DNA of 64,000 nt from Gemmatimonadota bacterium (lineage in GTDB: Bacteria > Latescibacterota > UBA2968 > GCA-2709665). Of this stretch, positions 36,458-45,800 are shown piece by piece (position 1 is the first letter of the stretch; each line of letters starts with the position of its first letter). The notes under the pieces are model-generated. The model did not search any database. It had not been told where the DNA came from and saw only the letters and a program-made list of their open reading frames with translations. The stretch spans positions 124,001 through 188,000 of the forward strand of contig JAPPFJ010000012.1 of NCBI GenBank assembly GCA_028877215.1, read 5' to 3'. The position numbers and the translations under genes were made by a program.

Positions 36458-37141
36458 ATGGCTGGCAATGACGGCGTAAGTTTGCAGGCCGCGGTACGCA
36501 CCGGAACCGGTAAGGGCGACGCCAGGCGCATGCGGCGTACCGGAAGGATTCCGGCGGTCGTCTACGGCGACAGGAGCGCGCCGGTCGCCTGCTCGGTCGA
36601 CGCGAAGGAGTTGTCAACGGTCCTTCACGAGCATGGTCGGAATTCGCTTCTGTCCCTGGTCGTGGGCAACGGAGATGAGCAGTCCGAGGACACCGCCATC
36701 GTCAAGGAGCTTCAGCGCCACCCCGTGGACGGGCATCTCCTCCACGCGGATTTCTACCGGATTTCGCTCACCCAGAAAATCGTCGTCGAAGTCCGTATCG
36801 AATCCGAAGGCATACCGGCCGGCGTCCGCACGGAGGGCGGTATTCTGGAGCAATTGCTGCACCAGTTGGAGGTGTCGTGTCTGCCCGCCGAGATCCCTGA
36901 AAGTATAAGCTTCGACGTTACGAATCTGGATATAGGCGACTCTGTGCACGTTTCAGATCTGAGTGTCACGGGCGACGTGGAGATCGTCACCGACGGCGAC
37001 AGATCCGTGTTCGTGGTGGTCCCGCCGTCCATTTCCCAGGTCGAAGAGGAAGAGGAAGAGGTGCTCGAGGAAGACGAAGAGATGCAGGAGCCCGAGGTCA
37101 TCGAACGCGGGAAACGGGACGAGGAGGAAGAAGAGGAATAA
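36458..37141 (+). CDS. rplY: 50S ribosomal protein L25, general stress protein Ctc form
   Basis: This 227-aa protein binds 5S rRNA in the large subunit. The N-terminal L25 domain (LQAAVRTGTGKGDARRMRRTGRIPAVVYG) is followed by the C-terminal TL5/Ctc beta domain (VEVRIESEGIPAGVRTEGGILEQLLHQLEVSCLPAEIPESI). It ends in a strongly acidic tail from about residue 193 (runs of Glu, RGKRDEEEEEE). GGGGAGG lies 8 nt upstream of the ATG. R element R9 begins 2 nt after the stop. Confidence 0.95.
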   Translation: MAGNDGVSLQAAVRTGTGKGDARRMRRTGRIPAVVYGDRSAPVACSVDAKELSTVLHEHGRNSLLSLVVGNGDEQSEDTAIVKELQRHPVDGHLLHADFYRISLTQKIVVEVRIESEGIPAGVRTEGGILEQLLHQLEVSCLPAEIPESISFDVTNLDIGDSVHVSDLSVTGDVEIVTDGDRSVFVVVPPSISQVEEEEEEVLEEDEEMQEPEVIERGKRDEEEEEE

Positions 37142-37142
37142 C

Positions 37143-37317
37143 TGCGGGGAGACGGTAGATGAGATCATTGCCGGGTATGTTTTTGCTCGTTGCCTCCGGC
37201 ACGAAAAGAATCCTTACAAGGCTGGAAATCTCTCCCGTCTCACGTCTTGCGTCTCACCAGGTGGTGGGGCGGGGTGTGGTCCTCTAACGTCTCCCGTCTC
37301 ACGTCTCACCGATTTTT
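37143..37317 (+). repeat. R element, copy R9
   Basis: This fills the rplY-pth gap. The left arm is short (GCGGGGAGACGGTAG), core TCGTTGCC-TCC-GGCACG...ACAAGGCTGG, one GGTGGTGGGG module. The right arm ends ACGTCTCACCG, directly followed by TTTTTGGAGG, which is the ribosome-binding site of pth. Confidence 0.85.
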
Positions 37318-37328
37318 GGAGGTTTTCC

Positions 37329-37886
37329 GTGAAGGTTGTCGTGGGTCTGGGCAACCCGGGTTCCGAATACGCTCATACCCGCCACAACCTGGGTTATCGG
37401 GTGGTGGATCTGCTGGCGGAAAGGCTGAAGGGAACCTGGTCGGAAAGCGCCTGGTATTTTTTTTGCCGGATCGCGAAGGGGTCCGGCGCGTTGTTGCTGG
37501 TGAAACCCGTTACCTTCATGAATCGCAGCGGCGTTGCGGTTGCGGACGTTCAGGATCGATTGGACGTGGATATCGAGGACGTCCTGGTGGTGGTGGACGA
37601 CGTTCACCTGGATCTGGGCCGCGTCCGGCTGCGGCGCGGGGGCAGCGACGGGGGCCACAACGGCCTGGGATCGATTATCGACTGCGTCGGGTCCGCGGCG
37701 TTTCCCAGACTGCGAGTGGGCATCGGCGCGCCGCCCGAGGGCGCAGACCGGATCGAACACGTCCTCAGCCGGTTCGAAGACGATGAGTGCGACGCGGTGG
37801 ACGCGGCGGTCCGCGAAGCCGCCGGCGGCGTGGAATGCTGGATGGAATGCGGAATCGACGAGGCGATGAATAGGTACAATTCGTAA
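37329..37886 (+). CDS. pth: Peptidyl-tRNA hydrolase
   Basis: The GTG at 37329 (VKVVVGLGNPGSEY, 185 aa) has GGAGG 6 nt upstream and gives the standard length; the longer frame upstream is repeat sequence. The enzyme frees tRNA from prematurely released peptidyl-tRNA. Key residues are the catalytic His in YAHTRHNLGYRVV, FMNRSGVAV, and VDDVHLDLGRVRLRRGGSDGGHNGLGS. It follows rplY across an R element and is itself followed at once by another. Confidence 0.95.
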   Translation: MKVVVGLGNPGSEYAHTRHNLGYRVVDLLAERLKGTWSESAWYFFCRIAKGSGALLLVKPVTFMNRSGVAVADVQDRLDVDIEDVLVVVDDVHLDLGRVRLRRGGSDGGHNGLGSIIDCVGSAAFPRLRVGIGAPPEGADRIEHVLSRFEDDECDAVDAAVREAAGGVECWMECGIDEAMNRYNS

Positions 37887-38105
37887 AACCGGGGAGACGG
37901 TAGAGGGGAGACGGTAGAAAAAATGCGGGTAGAGGTAAGAGGGTAGACGGTAGATGATATCCTCGCCCGATATTTGATTCCTCGCTGCCTTCGGCACGAA
38001 AAGAATCCTCACGAGGCAGGACATCTCTAACCTCTCCCGGCTTACGTCTCACCAGGTGGTGGGCCGGGGTGGGATCCTCTCCCGTCTTACGTCTCACCGC
38101 TTTTG
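37887..38105 (+). repeat. R element, copy R10
   Basis: This starts with AAACCGGGGAGACGG in the base after the pth stop and ends CACCGCTTTTGG, merging into the GGAGG of hppA. Core CCTCGCTGCC-TTC-GGCACG...CACGAGGCAGG shows CCTCG pairing with CGAGG. One GGTGGTGGG module. Confidence 0.85.
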
Positions 38106-38117
38106 GAGGTTTTTCTT

Positions 38118-40130
38118 ATGTTCTGGACGCCAATATTTGGGATCGCCGGGTTGCTGGTCGCCGGCCTGGTGTACATCCTGGTTACCCGTAAACCGGCCGG
38201 TACGGACCGGATGCGGGAGATTTCGGATGCCATCCACGAAGGCGCCATGGCGTTTCTGAAGCGCGAATACCTCGTGCTTGCGATCTTCGTCGTGGCGGTA
38301 TTCATCCTGCTTTCAATCGGCATCAGGCCCTTCAGCACGGCCTTCGCCTTTCTGGCCGGCGCAATCTGTTCGATATGCGCCGGTTTTTTCGGGATGAAAG
38401 CAGCCACCAAGGCCAACGTGCGCACCGCGTATGCCGCCAACCAGGAGGGCCAGGCAACCGCCCTGAGCGTGGCGTTTTCCGGCGGTACGGTGATGGGCCT
38501 CTCCGTGGCCAGCCTGGGCCTGCTGGGTGTGGGCGTGCTGTTCCTTCTGTACGGTAACGCGGAACAGGCGGTGATCATCAACGGGTTCGCGATGGGCGCC
38601 AGTTCGATTGCCCTCTTTGCACGCGTGGGCGGCGGAATCTATACCAAAACGGCCGACGTGGGCGCCGATCTCGTCGGCAAGGTGGAGGCCGGCATTCCCG
38701 AGGACGATCCGCGAAACCCCGCGGCGCTCGCCGATTTCGTGGGCGACAACGTGGGCGACGTGGCCGGGATGGGGGCCGACATCTTCGAGTCTTACGTCGG
38801 ATCTATCGTGGCGACCATCGCCATCGCGGCCACGGCGGCGCCGGCGCTGATACCCACGCTGGCCGGCAGTTCCGTATTTGACGTCGAGGTCGTGAAGCTG
38901 ACGGCCATGCAGTTGCCGCTCATCGTGGCCACCATCGGCCTGGTGGCGTCGCTGATCGGCGTGCTGGCGATGCAGGTCCTGCAGCGCTTCAGTCCCGCGG
39001 CCGCCCTCCGCTACGCTTCTTTCGTGGCCGCGGGCGTCATGTTCGCCGGCAGCTATTTCGCGGTGGACGGCCTGGCCCTCTCCGAGGGCGTGTTCTGGGC
39101 GATCCTGTTGGGCGGTCTCACCGGCATTCTGATCGGCCTTCTCACCGAATACTACACCGGCGGTCCGCCGGTAGGGAAAGTGGCCGAATCGTCTGAAACC
39201 GGCCCCGCCACCAATATCATCTCGGGCCTGGCCATTGGCATGCAGAGCACCTTCCTGCCCGTACTGTGCATCTGCGCCGCCATCGGGTTCGCCTATCACT
39301 TCGCCGGACTATACGGCATCGGCATCGCGGCCGTGGGAATGCTGGCAACCGTGGGCATCACCATGGCCGTCGACGCGTACGGGCCCATCGCGGACAACGC
39401 GGGCGGCATTTCCGAAATGGCCGAACTCGGGCCGGAGACCAGGAAGATTACCGACGGCCTGGACGCGCTGGGCAATACCACCGCGGCCATCGGCAAGGGC
39501 TTCGCCATCGGTTCGGCCGCCCTCACGGCCCTGGCCCTGTTCTCCGCCTATGCGTCGACCGTGAAGCTGGAGGTGATCAACCTCACCTCGCCGATGGTGG
39601 TAATCGGCCTGTTCATCGGCGGCTCCATCCCGTTCCTCGTGGCCGCGCAGACCATGACCTCGGTGGGACGCGCGGCATTCAGGATGGTGGAAGAGGTCCG
39701 CCGGCAGTTCCGGGAGATCCCCGGATTGATGGAAGGCACCGGCAAACCCGACACCCGGCGCTGCGTGGATATCAGTACGGTCGCGGCGCTGCGGGAAATG
39801 GTGCCGCCCGGGATCGTTGCCGTGCTCACGCCCGTCCTGGTCGGATTCATCCTCGGCAAGGAAGCGCTCGGCGGCATGCTGGCCGGGGCGCTGTTGAGCG
39901 GCATGCTCATGGCGCTGATGATGGCCAACAGCGGCGGCGTGCTGGACAACGGCAAGAAGCACATCGAAGAGGGCAATTTCGGAGGCAAGGGCTCCGACGC
40001 CCACAAGGCCGCGGTCGTCGGCGACACCGTGGGCGATCCGCTGAAGGACACCTCCGGCCCCTCGCTGAACATATTGATCAAGCTCATGTCCGTCGTCTCG
40101 CTGGTCCTCGCGCCGTTGTTAATTGATTGA
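38118..40130 (+). CDS. hppA: Membrane-bound ion-translocating pyrophosphatase (K+-dependent type)
   Basis: The ATG at 38118 ([16 protein letters not shown], 670 aa) has TGGAGG 8 nt upstream and is preferred to the TTG five codons earlier. The protein has about 15-16 helices and hydrolyses PPi to pump H+ or Na+. The PPi-site signature [47 protein letters not shown] is intact, as is the second acidic motif near the C-terminus ([20 protein letters not shown]). [10 protein letters not shown] carries Ala at the position that distinguishes K+-dependent enzymes (Lys in K+-independent ones). H+ versus Na+ cannot be told here. It is not usual between pth and rpsF. Confidence 0.95.
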   Translation: MFWTPIFGIAGLLVAGLVYILVTRKPAGTDRMREISDAIHEGAMAFLKREYLVLAIFVVAVFILLSIGIRPFSTAFAFLAGAICSICAGFFGMKAATKANVRTAYAANQEGQATALSVAFSGGTVMGLSVASLGLLGVGVLFLLYGNAEQAVIINGFAMGASSIALFARVGGGIYTKTADVGADLVGKVEAGIPEDDPRNPAALADFVGDNVGDVAGMGADIFESYVGSIVATIAIAATAAPALIPTLAGSSVFDVEVVKLTAMQLPLIVATIGLVASLIGVLAMQVLQRFSPAAALRYASFVAAGVMFAGSYFAVDGLALSEGVFWAILLGGLTGILIGLLTEYYTGGPPVGKVAESSETGPATNIISGLAIGMQSTFLPVLCICAAIGFAYHFAGLYGIGIAAVGMLATVGITMAVDAYGPIADNAGGISEMAELGPETRKITDGLDALGNTTAAIGKGFAIGSAALTALALFSAYASTVKLEVINLTSPMVVIGLFIGGSIPFLVAAQTMTSVGRAAFRMVEEVRRQFREIPGLMEGTGKPDTRRCVDISTVAALREMVPPGIVAVLTPVLVGFILGKEALGGMLAGALLSGMLMALMMANSGGVLDNGKKHIEEGNFGGKGSDAHKAAVVGDTVGDPLKDTSGPSLNILIKLMSVVSLVLAPLLID

Positions 40131-40365
40131 TTCAACAAAAGGAAAAAGGAAGAAGGCAGAAGGAAGAAGGAAAATTCGAGAAGGGTTGATAACTTTGAAC
40201 GATGACACTCCCGCGCCGTCGTTGGATTTGTAGGGGCGACCCTTGTGGTCGCCCGCCTTTTCGGTTTACGCTTTTGTCTGACCACTGATAGCTGTTTTCC
40301 CAATTACCCCGCTCGTGCGCGCCCGGTCGGGCCGCCCGCGGGCCACTTGTCCAGGGGGAGGTCCC

Positions 40366-40755
40366 ATGTCCAGACGTTACGAACTCACGCTCATTGTCAA
40401 CCCGCAGGCGCCCGATGGCGCGGTCGACGATCTCGTCGCGCGCTTCGATCGCCTCGTTTCCGAAGGCGGCGGCCGCTCGGTGGAGGTGGATCGCTGGGGC
40501 AGCCGCAAGCTCGCCTACGATATCGGCAAGCAGAACCGCGGCGACTATACGTTCGTCCGGTTCGAGACCCCGCCGGAAGCCCTTCCCGAAATCGACCGCG
40601 TACTCAAGCTGGATGAGTCCGTACTGCGGCACCTGGTGGTTCTGGACGAAACCCCGGTGGAGGAAGAACCGGAAGAAGTCGAGGATGACGAAGCGGATGG
40701 CGGCGAAGAGGAAGAGGAAGGCGAAAGCGGCGTCGAGAACGAGGAGGGAGCATGA
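40366..40755 (+). CDS. rpsF: 30S ribosomal protein S6
   Basis: The ATG at 40366 ([14 protein letters not shown], 129 aa) has GGGGGAGG 5 nt upstream. The S6 fold is clear from [37 protein letters not shown] and [12 protein letters not shown]. The tail from about residue 98 is almost wholly acidic. The stop overlaps the rpsR start (ATGA). The 40131-40365 gap upstream carries an AAGGAAGAAGG tract and a partial composite repeat with a GGGCGACC hairpin. Confidence 0.95.
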   Translation: MSRRYELTLIVNPQAPDGAVDDLVARFDRLVSEGGGRSVEVDRWGSRKLAYDIGKQNRGDYTFVRFETPPEALPEIDRVLKLDESVLRHLVVLDETPVEEEPEEVEDDEADGGEEEEEGESGVENEEGA

Positions 40756-40976
40756 ACCGGTCCACGGTGAAGGTTTGCAGGTTTTGCGAAGACAAGGCGT
40801 TGACGATAGACTATAAGGACGTACGGCTGATGCAGCGGTTCGTCACGGACCGGGGAAAGATCATTCCCCGGCGCGTATCGGGAACGTGCGCCCGGCACCA
40901 GCGCAGCCTCACCCGGCACCTTAAACGCGCCCGCCAGATCGCGCTGTTGCCTTTTGCAACGGACAGTATGTCGTAA
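40752..40976 (+). CDS. rpsR: 30S ribosomal protein S18
   Basis: This 74-aa protein has [61 protein letters not shown], including the CxxC of zinc-type S18 with a later Cys/His pair. S18 pairs with S6 on the 30S platform, fitting the ATGA-overlapped rpsF-rpsR order. The TAA stop merges with the AAAGGCGG terminus of R element R11. Confidence 0.96.
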   Translation: MNRSTVKVCRFCEDKALTIDYKDVRLMQRFVTDRGKIIPRRVSGTCARHQRSLTRHLKRARQIALLPFATDSMS

Positions 40977-41337
40977 AGGCGGTGAGACGGTAGCCGTGAG
41001 TCGGTAGATGAAGTCCTTGCCCGTTGTGTCATTCCTTCTTGCCTTCGGCAAGAGAAGAAACCTGACAAGGCAGACACAAAAAAAAACCGGTGAGACGGTA
41101 GAGGGTAGACGGTAGATGAAAACCGGTGAGACGGTAGAGGGTAGACGGTAGAAAAAAGGCGGGTAGAGGTAAGAGGGTAGACGGTAGATGATATCCTTGC
41201 CCGGTGTGTTTTTCCTTTCTGCCTTTGGCACGAAAAGAATCCTCACGAGGCAGGACATCTCTAACCTCTCCCGGCTTACGTCTCACCAGGTGGTCGGGCT
41301 GGGTGTGGTCTTCTCCCCTCTTACGTCTTACGTCTAA
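40975..41337 (+). repeat. R element, copy R11 (expanded left arm)
   Basis: This is the longest copy. One core (CCTTGCCTTCGGCAAG...GACAAGGCAG) is followed by two nested purine arms beginning AAAACCGGTGAGACGG. A second full core (TGCC-TTT-GGCACG...CACGAGGCAGG) with a GGTGGTCGGG module and right arm then follows. It looks like one element inserted into, or duplicated within, another. Confidence 0.85.
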
Positions 41338-41412
41338 CTTCGGGAAGACATGGGAGAAAGAACCTCGCTACCTGGTCCCGTGGCGGGTCAAAAAGGATAG
41401 ACCCAAGACACA

Positions 41413-41772
41413 ATGATGGAACTCAGCCACAAGAAGCTTGTAGTATGGCAAAAGAGCATTGATCTGGTTAACGAGATTTATACCCTGACCACTGAATTCC
41501 CCTCCACCGAGCTTTTTGGCATTACCAGCCAGTTGCGACGATCTGCTGTCTCAATACCGTCCAACATCGCCGAAGGATCAGCGAGATCTTCGAATTCTGA
41601 ACGTAGAAGATTTCTCGAAATAGCCAGGAGTTCGTTGGTTGAGTTGGATACTCAGCTTGAAATTGCACTAAACCTCCAATTGTGTTCGGAGGATGACGTT
41701 CAGTCAATAACAGAAACAATGAACCGAATGTTTGGTTTGCTGTCAGGATTGATTAGCAAAGTTTCACGTTAA
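41413..41772 (+). CDS. Four-helix-bundle protein, S23/23S-rRNA-intervening-sequence type
   Basis: This 119-aa protein has the family signature KLVVWQKSIDLVNEIYTLTTEFPSTELFGITSQLRRSAVSIPSNIAEGSARSS, followed by EFLxxARSSLxELxTQLxIA. Such proteins were first seen in rRNA intervening sequences but are mostly dispersed single genes of unknown role, possibly ligand or nucleic-acid binding. It is markedly AT-richer than the ribosomal genes on either side, lacks a clear Shine-Dalgarno, and is bracketed by R sequence (R11 and a fragment at 41833), suggesting late insertion. Confidence 0.88.
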   Translation: MMELSHKKLVVWQKSIDLVNEIYTLTTEFPSTELFGITSQLRRSAVSIPSNIAEGSARSSNSERRRFLEIARSSLVELDTQLEIALNLQLCSEDDVQSITETMNRMFGLLSGLISKVSR

Positions 41773-41832
41773 CCCATGCGGATAACTTAGCCATTGTTTT
41801 TACATCTTTTAAGCCGATAGAGCACTCATATC

Positions 41833-41866
41833 ATCTCCCGTCTCCCGGCTTACGTCTACCCTCCTT
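41833..41866 (+). repeat. R element fragment (right arm)
   Basis: CATCTCCCGTCTCCCGGCTTACGTCTACCC matches the right end of R elements; no core or left arm precedes it. It stands 56 nt before rplI. Confidence 0.6.
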
Positions 41867-41921
41867 CAATTATTAACGCAAACAGCCATTTGGCCAATGC
41901 GCAGATGGAAAGGGAACCACT

Positions 41922-42365
41922 ATGAAAATCATCCTTACCGAAACGCTGGACAATCTGGGCGATGCCGGGTCCGTCGTGGACGTGAAGGACGGGTACGCCA
42001 GGAACTTCCTCATCCCTCGGAATCTGGCCCTCGTCGCCAGCAGGGGTAATATGAAGGTCTACGAGGAGTTCAAGCGCCAGAAGGAAGCCCGCGACAACCG
42101 CGACCAGCGCGAAGCCGTGGCGCTGTCGAAGAAGCTCGAAAAGGCATCCTGCACCATACCGGTTGCGGTGGGCAAGGAAGACCAGATTTTCGGCTCCGTG
42201 ACCACGCAGCACATTTCCGAGCATCTCGTCGAGCAGGGCTTCGAGATCGACCGGCGGTTGATCGAGCTCGAGGAACCCATCCGCGCCCTCGGCGTCTACG
42301 ACGTCTCCATCCGGCTTCACGCGGACGTCAGCGCGACAGTGAAGGTGTGGGTTGTGAAGGAATAG
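41922..42365 (+). CDS. rplI: 50S ribosomal protein L9
   Basis: This 147-aa L9 has the N-terminal rRNA-binding domain (MKIILTETLDNLGDAGSVVDVKDGYARNFLIPRNLALVA), a long connecting helix (YEEFKRQKEARDNRDQREAVALSKKLEKA) and a C-terminal domain (GKEDQIFGSVTTQHISEHL). It closes the rpsF-rpsR-rplI set, although an unrelated gene and two repeats have come between. Confidence 0.96.
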   Translation: MKIILTETLDNLGDAGSVVDVKDGYARNFLIPRNLALVASRGNMKVYEEFKRQKEARDNRDQREAVALSKKLEKASCTIPVAVGKEDQIFGSVTTQHISEHLVEQGFEIDRRLIELEEPIRALGVYDVSIRLHADVSATVKVWVVKE

Positions 42366-42371
42366 CTGGCC

Positions 42372-42512
42372 GAAAGGCGGTGAGAGGGAAGAGGGGAGAC
42401 GGGAGAAGAAATCCTCGCCCGGTATGTTTTTCCTCCTTGCCTTCGGCACGAAAGGAAGCCTCACGGGGCAGGTCATCTCTCCCGTCTACCGGCTTACGTC
42501 TTCCCGCCTTTG
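42372..42512 (+). repeat. R element, copy R12 (short form)
   Basis: This short form lies just after rplI: left arm AAAGGCGGTGAGAGGG, core CCTTGCCTTCGGCACG...CACGGGGCAGG, right arm CGTCTTCCCGCCTTT. The remaining 320 nt to the next gene hold a small AACCCG-CCTT-CGGGTT hairpin (42587-42602) and the putative sigma-54 site. Confidence 0.85.
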
Positions 42513-42760
42513 GCCATTTCTTTCACCCACCTGAACGATTGGTTCGATCCGTCCCCGTTTCTCATCTCCGCATGTCCGACGCCGTGAACCCGCCTTCGGG
42601 TTGATGAATCGCCCCTGTCTGTCGCGGCGTCTCTGTTCGATCTCCCACCATATCGCCTTCCAGCGCGGCGTCGACGCCGGTTTCCGCAACCGCGGCGTCG
42701 ATTTTCCCGGCAGCCCGTTCTCACGTGTCCTCGATTGTCATCCTTCCCGCGGCGCCCCGC

Positions 42761-42775
42761 TGGCATGGTATTTGC
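42761..42775 (+). promoter_or_regulatory. Putative sigma-54 promoter
   Basis: TGGCATG-GTAT-TTGC matches the -24/-12 consensus TGGCACG-N4-TTGC at 10 of 11 fixed positions, with the required GG-N10-GC spacing. The predicted start near 42787 gives a leader of about 47 nt before the ATG at 42834. It matters because the window also encodes a sigma-54 activator. No upstream activator site could be recognised. Confidence 0.5.
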
Positions 42776-42833
42776 CTCCCTCCCGGCCGATGCAGCGTCC
42801 ATCGGAGCGTATTGTCTTACAGGGAGGTTGGCG

Positions 42834-45800
42834 ATGCAGTTGCGCAGGGTTCTGGGTCCGGTTCTGGCGTTCCAGATGGTTGTTGGCTTTGTCCGCGTCG
42901 CGTGGCCGCAGGAAGTCGCGGACACGAAGGGTATCGCAATTCGCGTCGACAAACCTGCCGCCGGTACGTGGGTTGGAATCGACGACCGGATCGAAATCCG
43001 CATTCTGACGTACGATGGTGTTCTCGACCACGGCTTCCGCGTCTCGGTGGTTGACGCAACGCTCGACGACGACGACGTCGGCGCCACCCCCGGCGGGACC
43101 GACGACGACGATGGGTTTATCTATTACAATATATATATACCCGATTCCGATGATCCGCCGGACGGCGTCGAGTTTGGCGACGGCGAGGCGTCAGGTATCG
43201 ATACGTTCCGGGTTTCCATAAACGTCTCCCCGCAAGCTGCAGCCTTTGGGTCGAAAAACAACCGTGCGGTGAAGGTTGTGGTCGACCTCGACGCGATCAC
43301 GTCCGGTAACGAATTGAACAACCTGATGAACGACAGGAAGATCACTCCCGCGTCCTCGGGTTTCGGCGCCAGCAGGGTCGGCGACGGGGTGCGGTTCGGC
43401 ATCGACGCCAATCGCCCGGTCCACGTGGGCGCGTTCACGTCCTTCTCCGTTGTAACGGAAGACCTGGGCGTCGATACCACGGAGGCCGGGCTGATTGAGC
43501 GCGTGAGGTTCGGAATTGGAGATGAAATCCGGATCAGACTCGATCTCAACACAGGCCATGTTATAAATTCGGGAGCGTACGGCATTCGGGCAGGCATCGT
43601 GGAGAAAGACTCTGCGTTTTCCACGGCGCCGGTTTCCTTTGAGTTTTTCGGAGACAGGCTATACAGCACGAACCTGCGGGCTTCGAAGGAACTTGAGGAG
43701 GGCGATTTTGCCGATAACCGGCGGGTACGCGTCGAAGCCTATCTCGTGGATCCCGCCGGAAACCTGGGCGGCGACTCGATGGATGCTCAGACTGCATCTC
43801 CCGTCAATGCCGGGCACGGGCTGGCCGGTGTCTTCGATCCCAACGGTGTGGAATGGATCGCGGACGCGACCCGGCCGCGGATTGCGATCGTCCACCCCCA
43901 TCCGGACGGCATGGATGACCGGATCTCGGCGGCCGTCACGCAGACGCTATCGGGTTATATACCCTTGCCCGGGGAGGCGCAGGGCGTTCAATCCAACCGC
44001 AGGTTGAAACCGCTCGAGTTTGAACTCAGCGAAGTTCCGGACTCGATCAGGATCACCCATGGAGACAGCACCCACGGTATTGGCAGCGTCGCTATCGATG
44101 ACGCAGGCGCACCCGATGAAGACATGGCGCCAACCGGCAGCGATTCCACAGCCGTGCTCGGTCTTCCCTGGAAATACGGCAGGGCCGGCGGGGAACGGGC
44201 AGACCTGACGATCGAGGTCTGGGACAGCCTCGGGAACATGTCCTCGATGGAATTGAAGGGCATCTGGTACGATGAGAAGGCGCCGGTGATCGGTGAGCTG
44301 TTCCCATCCGCTGCCGCCGCGCCCAGAGACGCGGACAACGGCGGCGAGCCCACCATCAACCTGGCCACCCGGAATCCGGTCTTCACCATTGACGAGGCGT
44401 TGGATTCCCTTTCCATCCGTTACGTCGAGACCGGCGGCGGCGCGGCCGTCGTACAGCGTTTCGGCCCGGGCAACCGCCGGCTGGAGACCACCGGCGTACT
44501 GGCGAGCTGGCCGGTGGACGATACGAGATTCCGGGACCGGACCCGGTACGACCTGCAGATTCTGGCGTTCGACCTCGCCGGCAACGCCAGCGTGACCGAC
44601 GGTGGAAGGCTCACGTTCACCAGGGGCTTCCTGAACCCGAACGCCGACGTATTCAAGGTCGCCGCCGCGCCGGATCAGGCGGACTCCGTGGTTGCCGGCC
44701 AGGAATTCTCGATGCGGATTACCGCGCTGGACACCTCACTGACCCGCAACGAGGACACCGAGGTTCCCGCGGTGACCTATCATCGAGTTGCGGCGTTGGC
44801 GGTCATCGTTTCGGGAGACCAGGCCCGCGCGCTCGCCGGCGTGAGCTTCATCGGGGCCGGCGTATCCGATGCGCCGGACTATTCCCTCCCCGCCGACCTG
44901 GCCGGCGCGGGCATGGTGGCGAAAGCCGCCGTTCTGGACGGCGACGGATGGAACGCGGGCCGGCGTGACGTCAGTTTCACGTCGACAAAACCGCTCAGAA
45001 ACGTCGCCGTGATGGCCGAGGCGGGTTTCAGCGATCCGGTCACGGGGACCGACTCCCTGGCGACCGTAGGGTGGCTCGATGGCCTCGTACACGTCGGCGT
45101 CTCCGAAATGTCCCGGTTCGCGGTAACGGCCATCGAGGGCCGCGACGCCACCGGCGCCGTCTCCGGCGCGTTTACGGTCCGTGTGGTTCCCGCGGACGCG
45201 TTCGGCAACCCGAGTATGAAGATAGATCCAACGCCCGATTCGGCCACGTATGAATCGGTGGCCGTTGCGTTCGCTTCCAGTAACGCCGCGGTAACCGTGC
45301 CCTTCGGCCCGCAGGAAATAACGGCCGGCGGCGCAGATTTCGGTGCGGTGGCCGCCGATCTGGAAGGCAGCGCCACGATCGCCGTGCGGACGGTCTCCAA
45401 GGACCTGGTCACCGGTACGGGCGGCGATGCCGTGACCGGCGCGCTGACGGGCAGCGTGACGGTGAGTTTCGCGCCTGAGGGCGGTCCCGGATCGGCGCCG
45501 GGCGCCCCGGCGGCGCCCGCGAACATCGTGGTCGCGGACTATCTTGGCGCGGACGGTCAGGGAGATCAGGGCGGCATGGTGCTGATCGGCTTTCCGAGAC
45601 CCGCGCGGCACGGCGCCGTGATTCGCTATCTGATCGAACGGGAAGTCGAGACGACGCTCAAGGGGTACGATGAGGAAGGAAACGAAGTCCACGGCGAAGA
45701 GCCCGGTAAAGTGTGGATGCATTGGTCGAGCATCGTCCCGGCCGCGGACAGCGGCGGTGAGACCGGCGACCCGGGAGGGGCCCTGCTGCGCGCCTTGATC

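Noticed and set aside
40131-40365. Purine tract GGAAAAAGGAAGAAGG after hppA as a ribosome-binding or regulatory site
   Set aside because: The same tract occurs at 20480 and 48722 next to unrelated genes, so it is another dispersed repeat; rpsF has its own GGGGGAGG.
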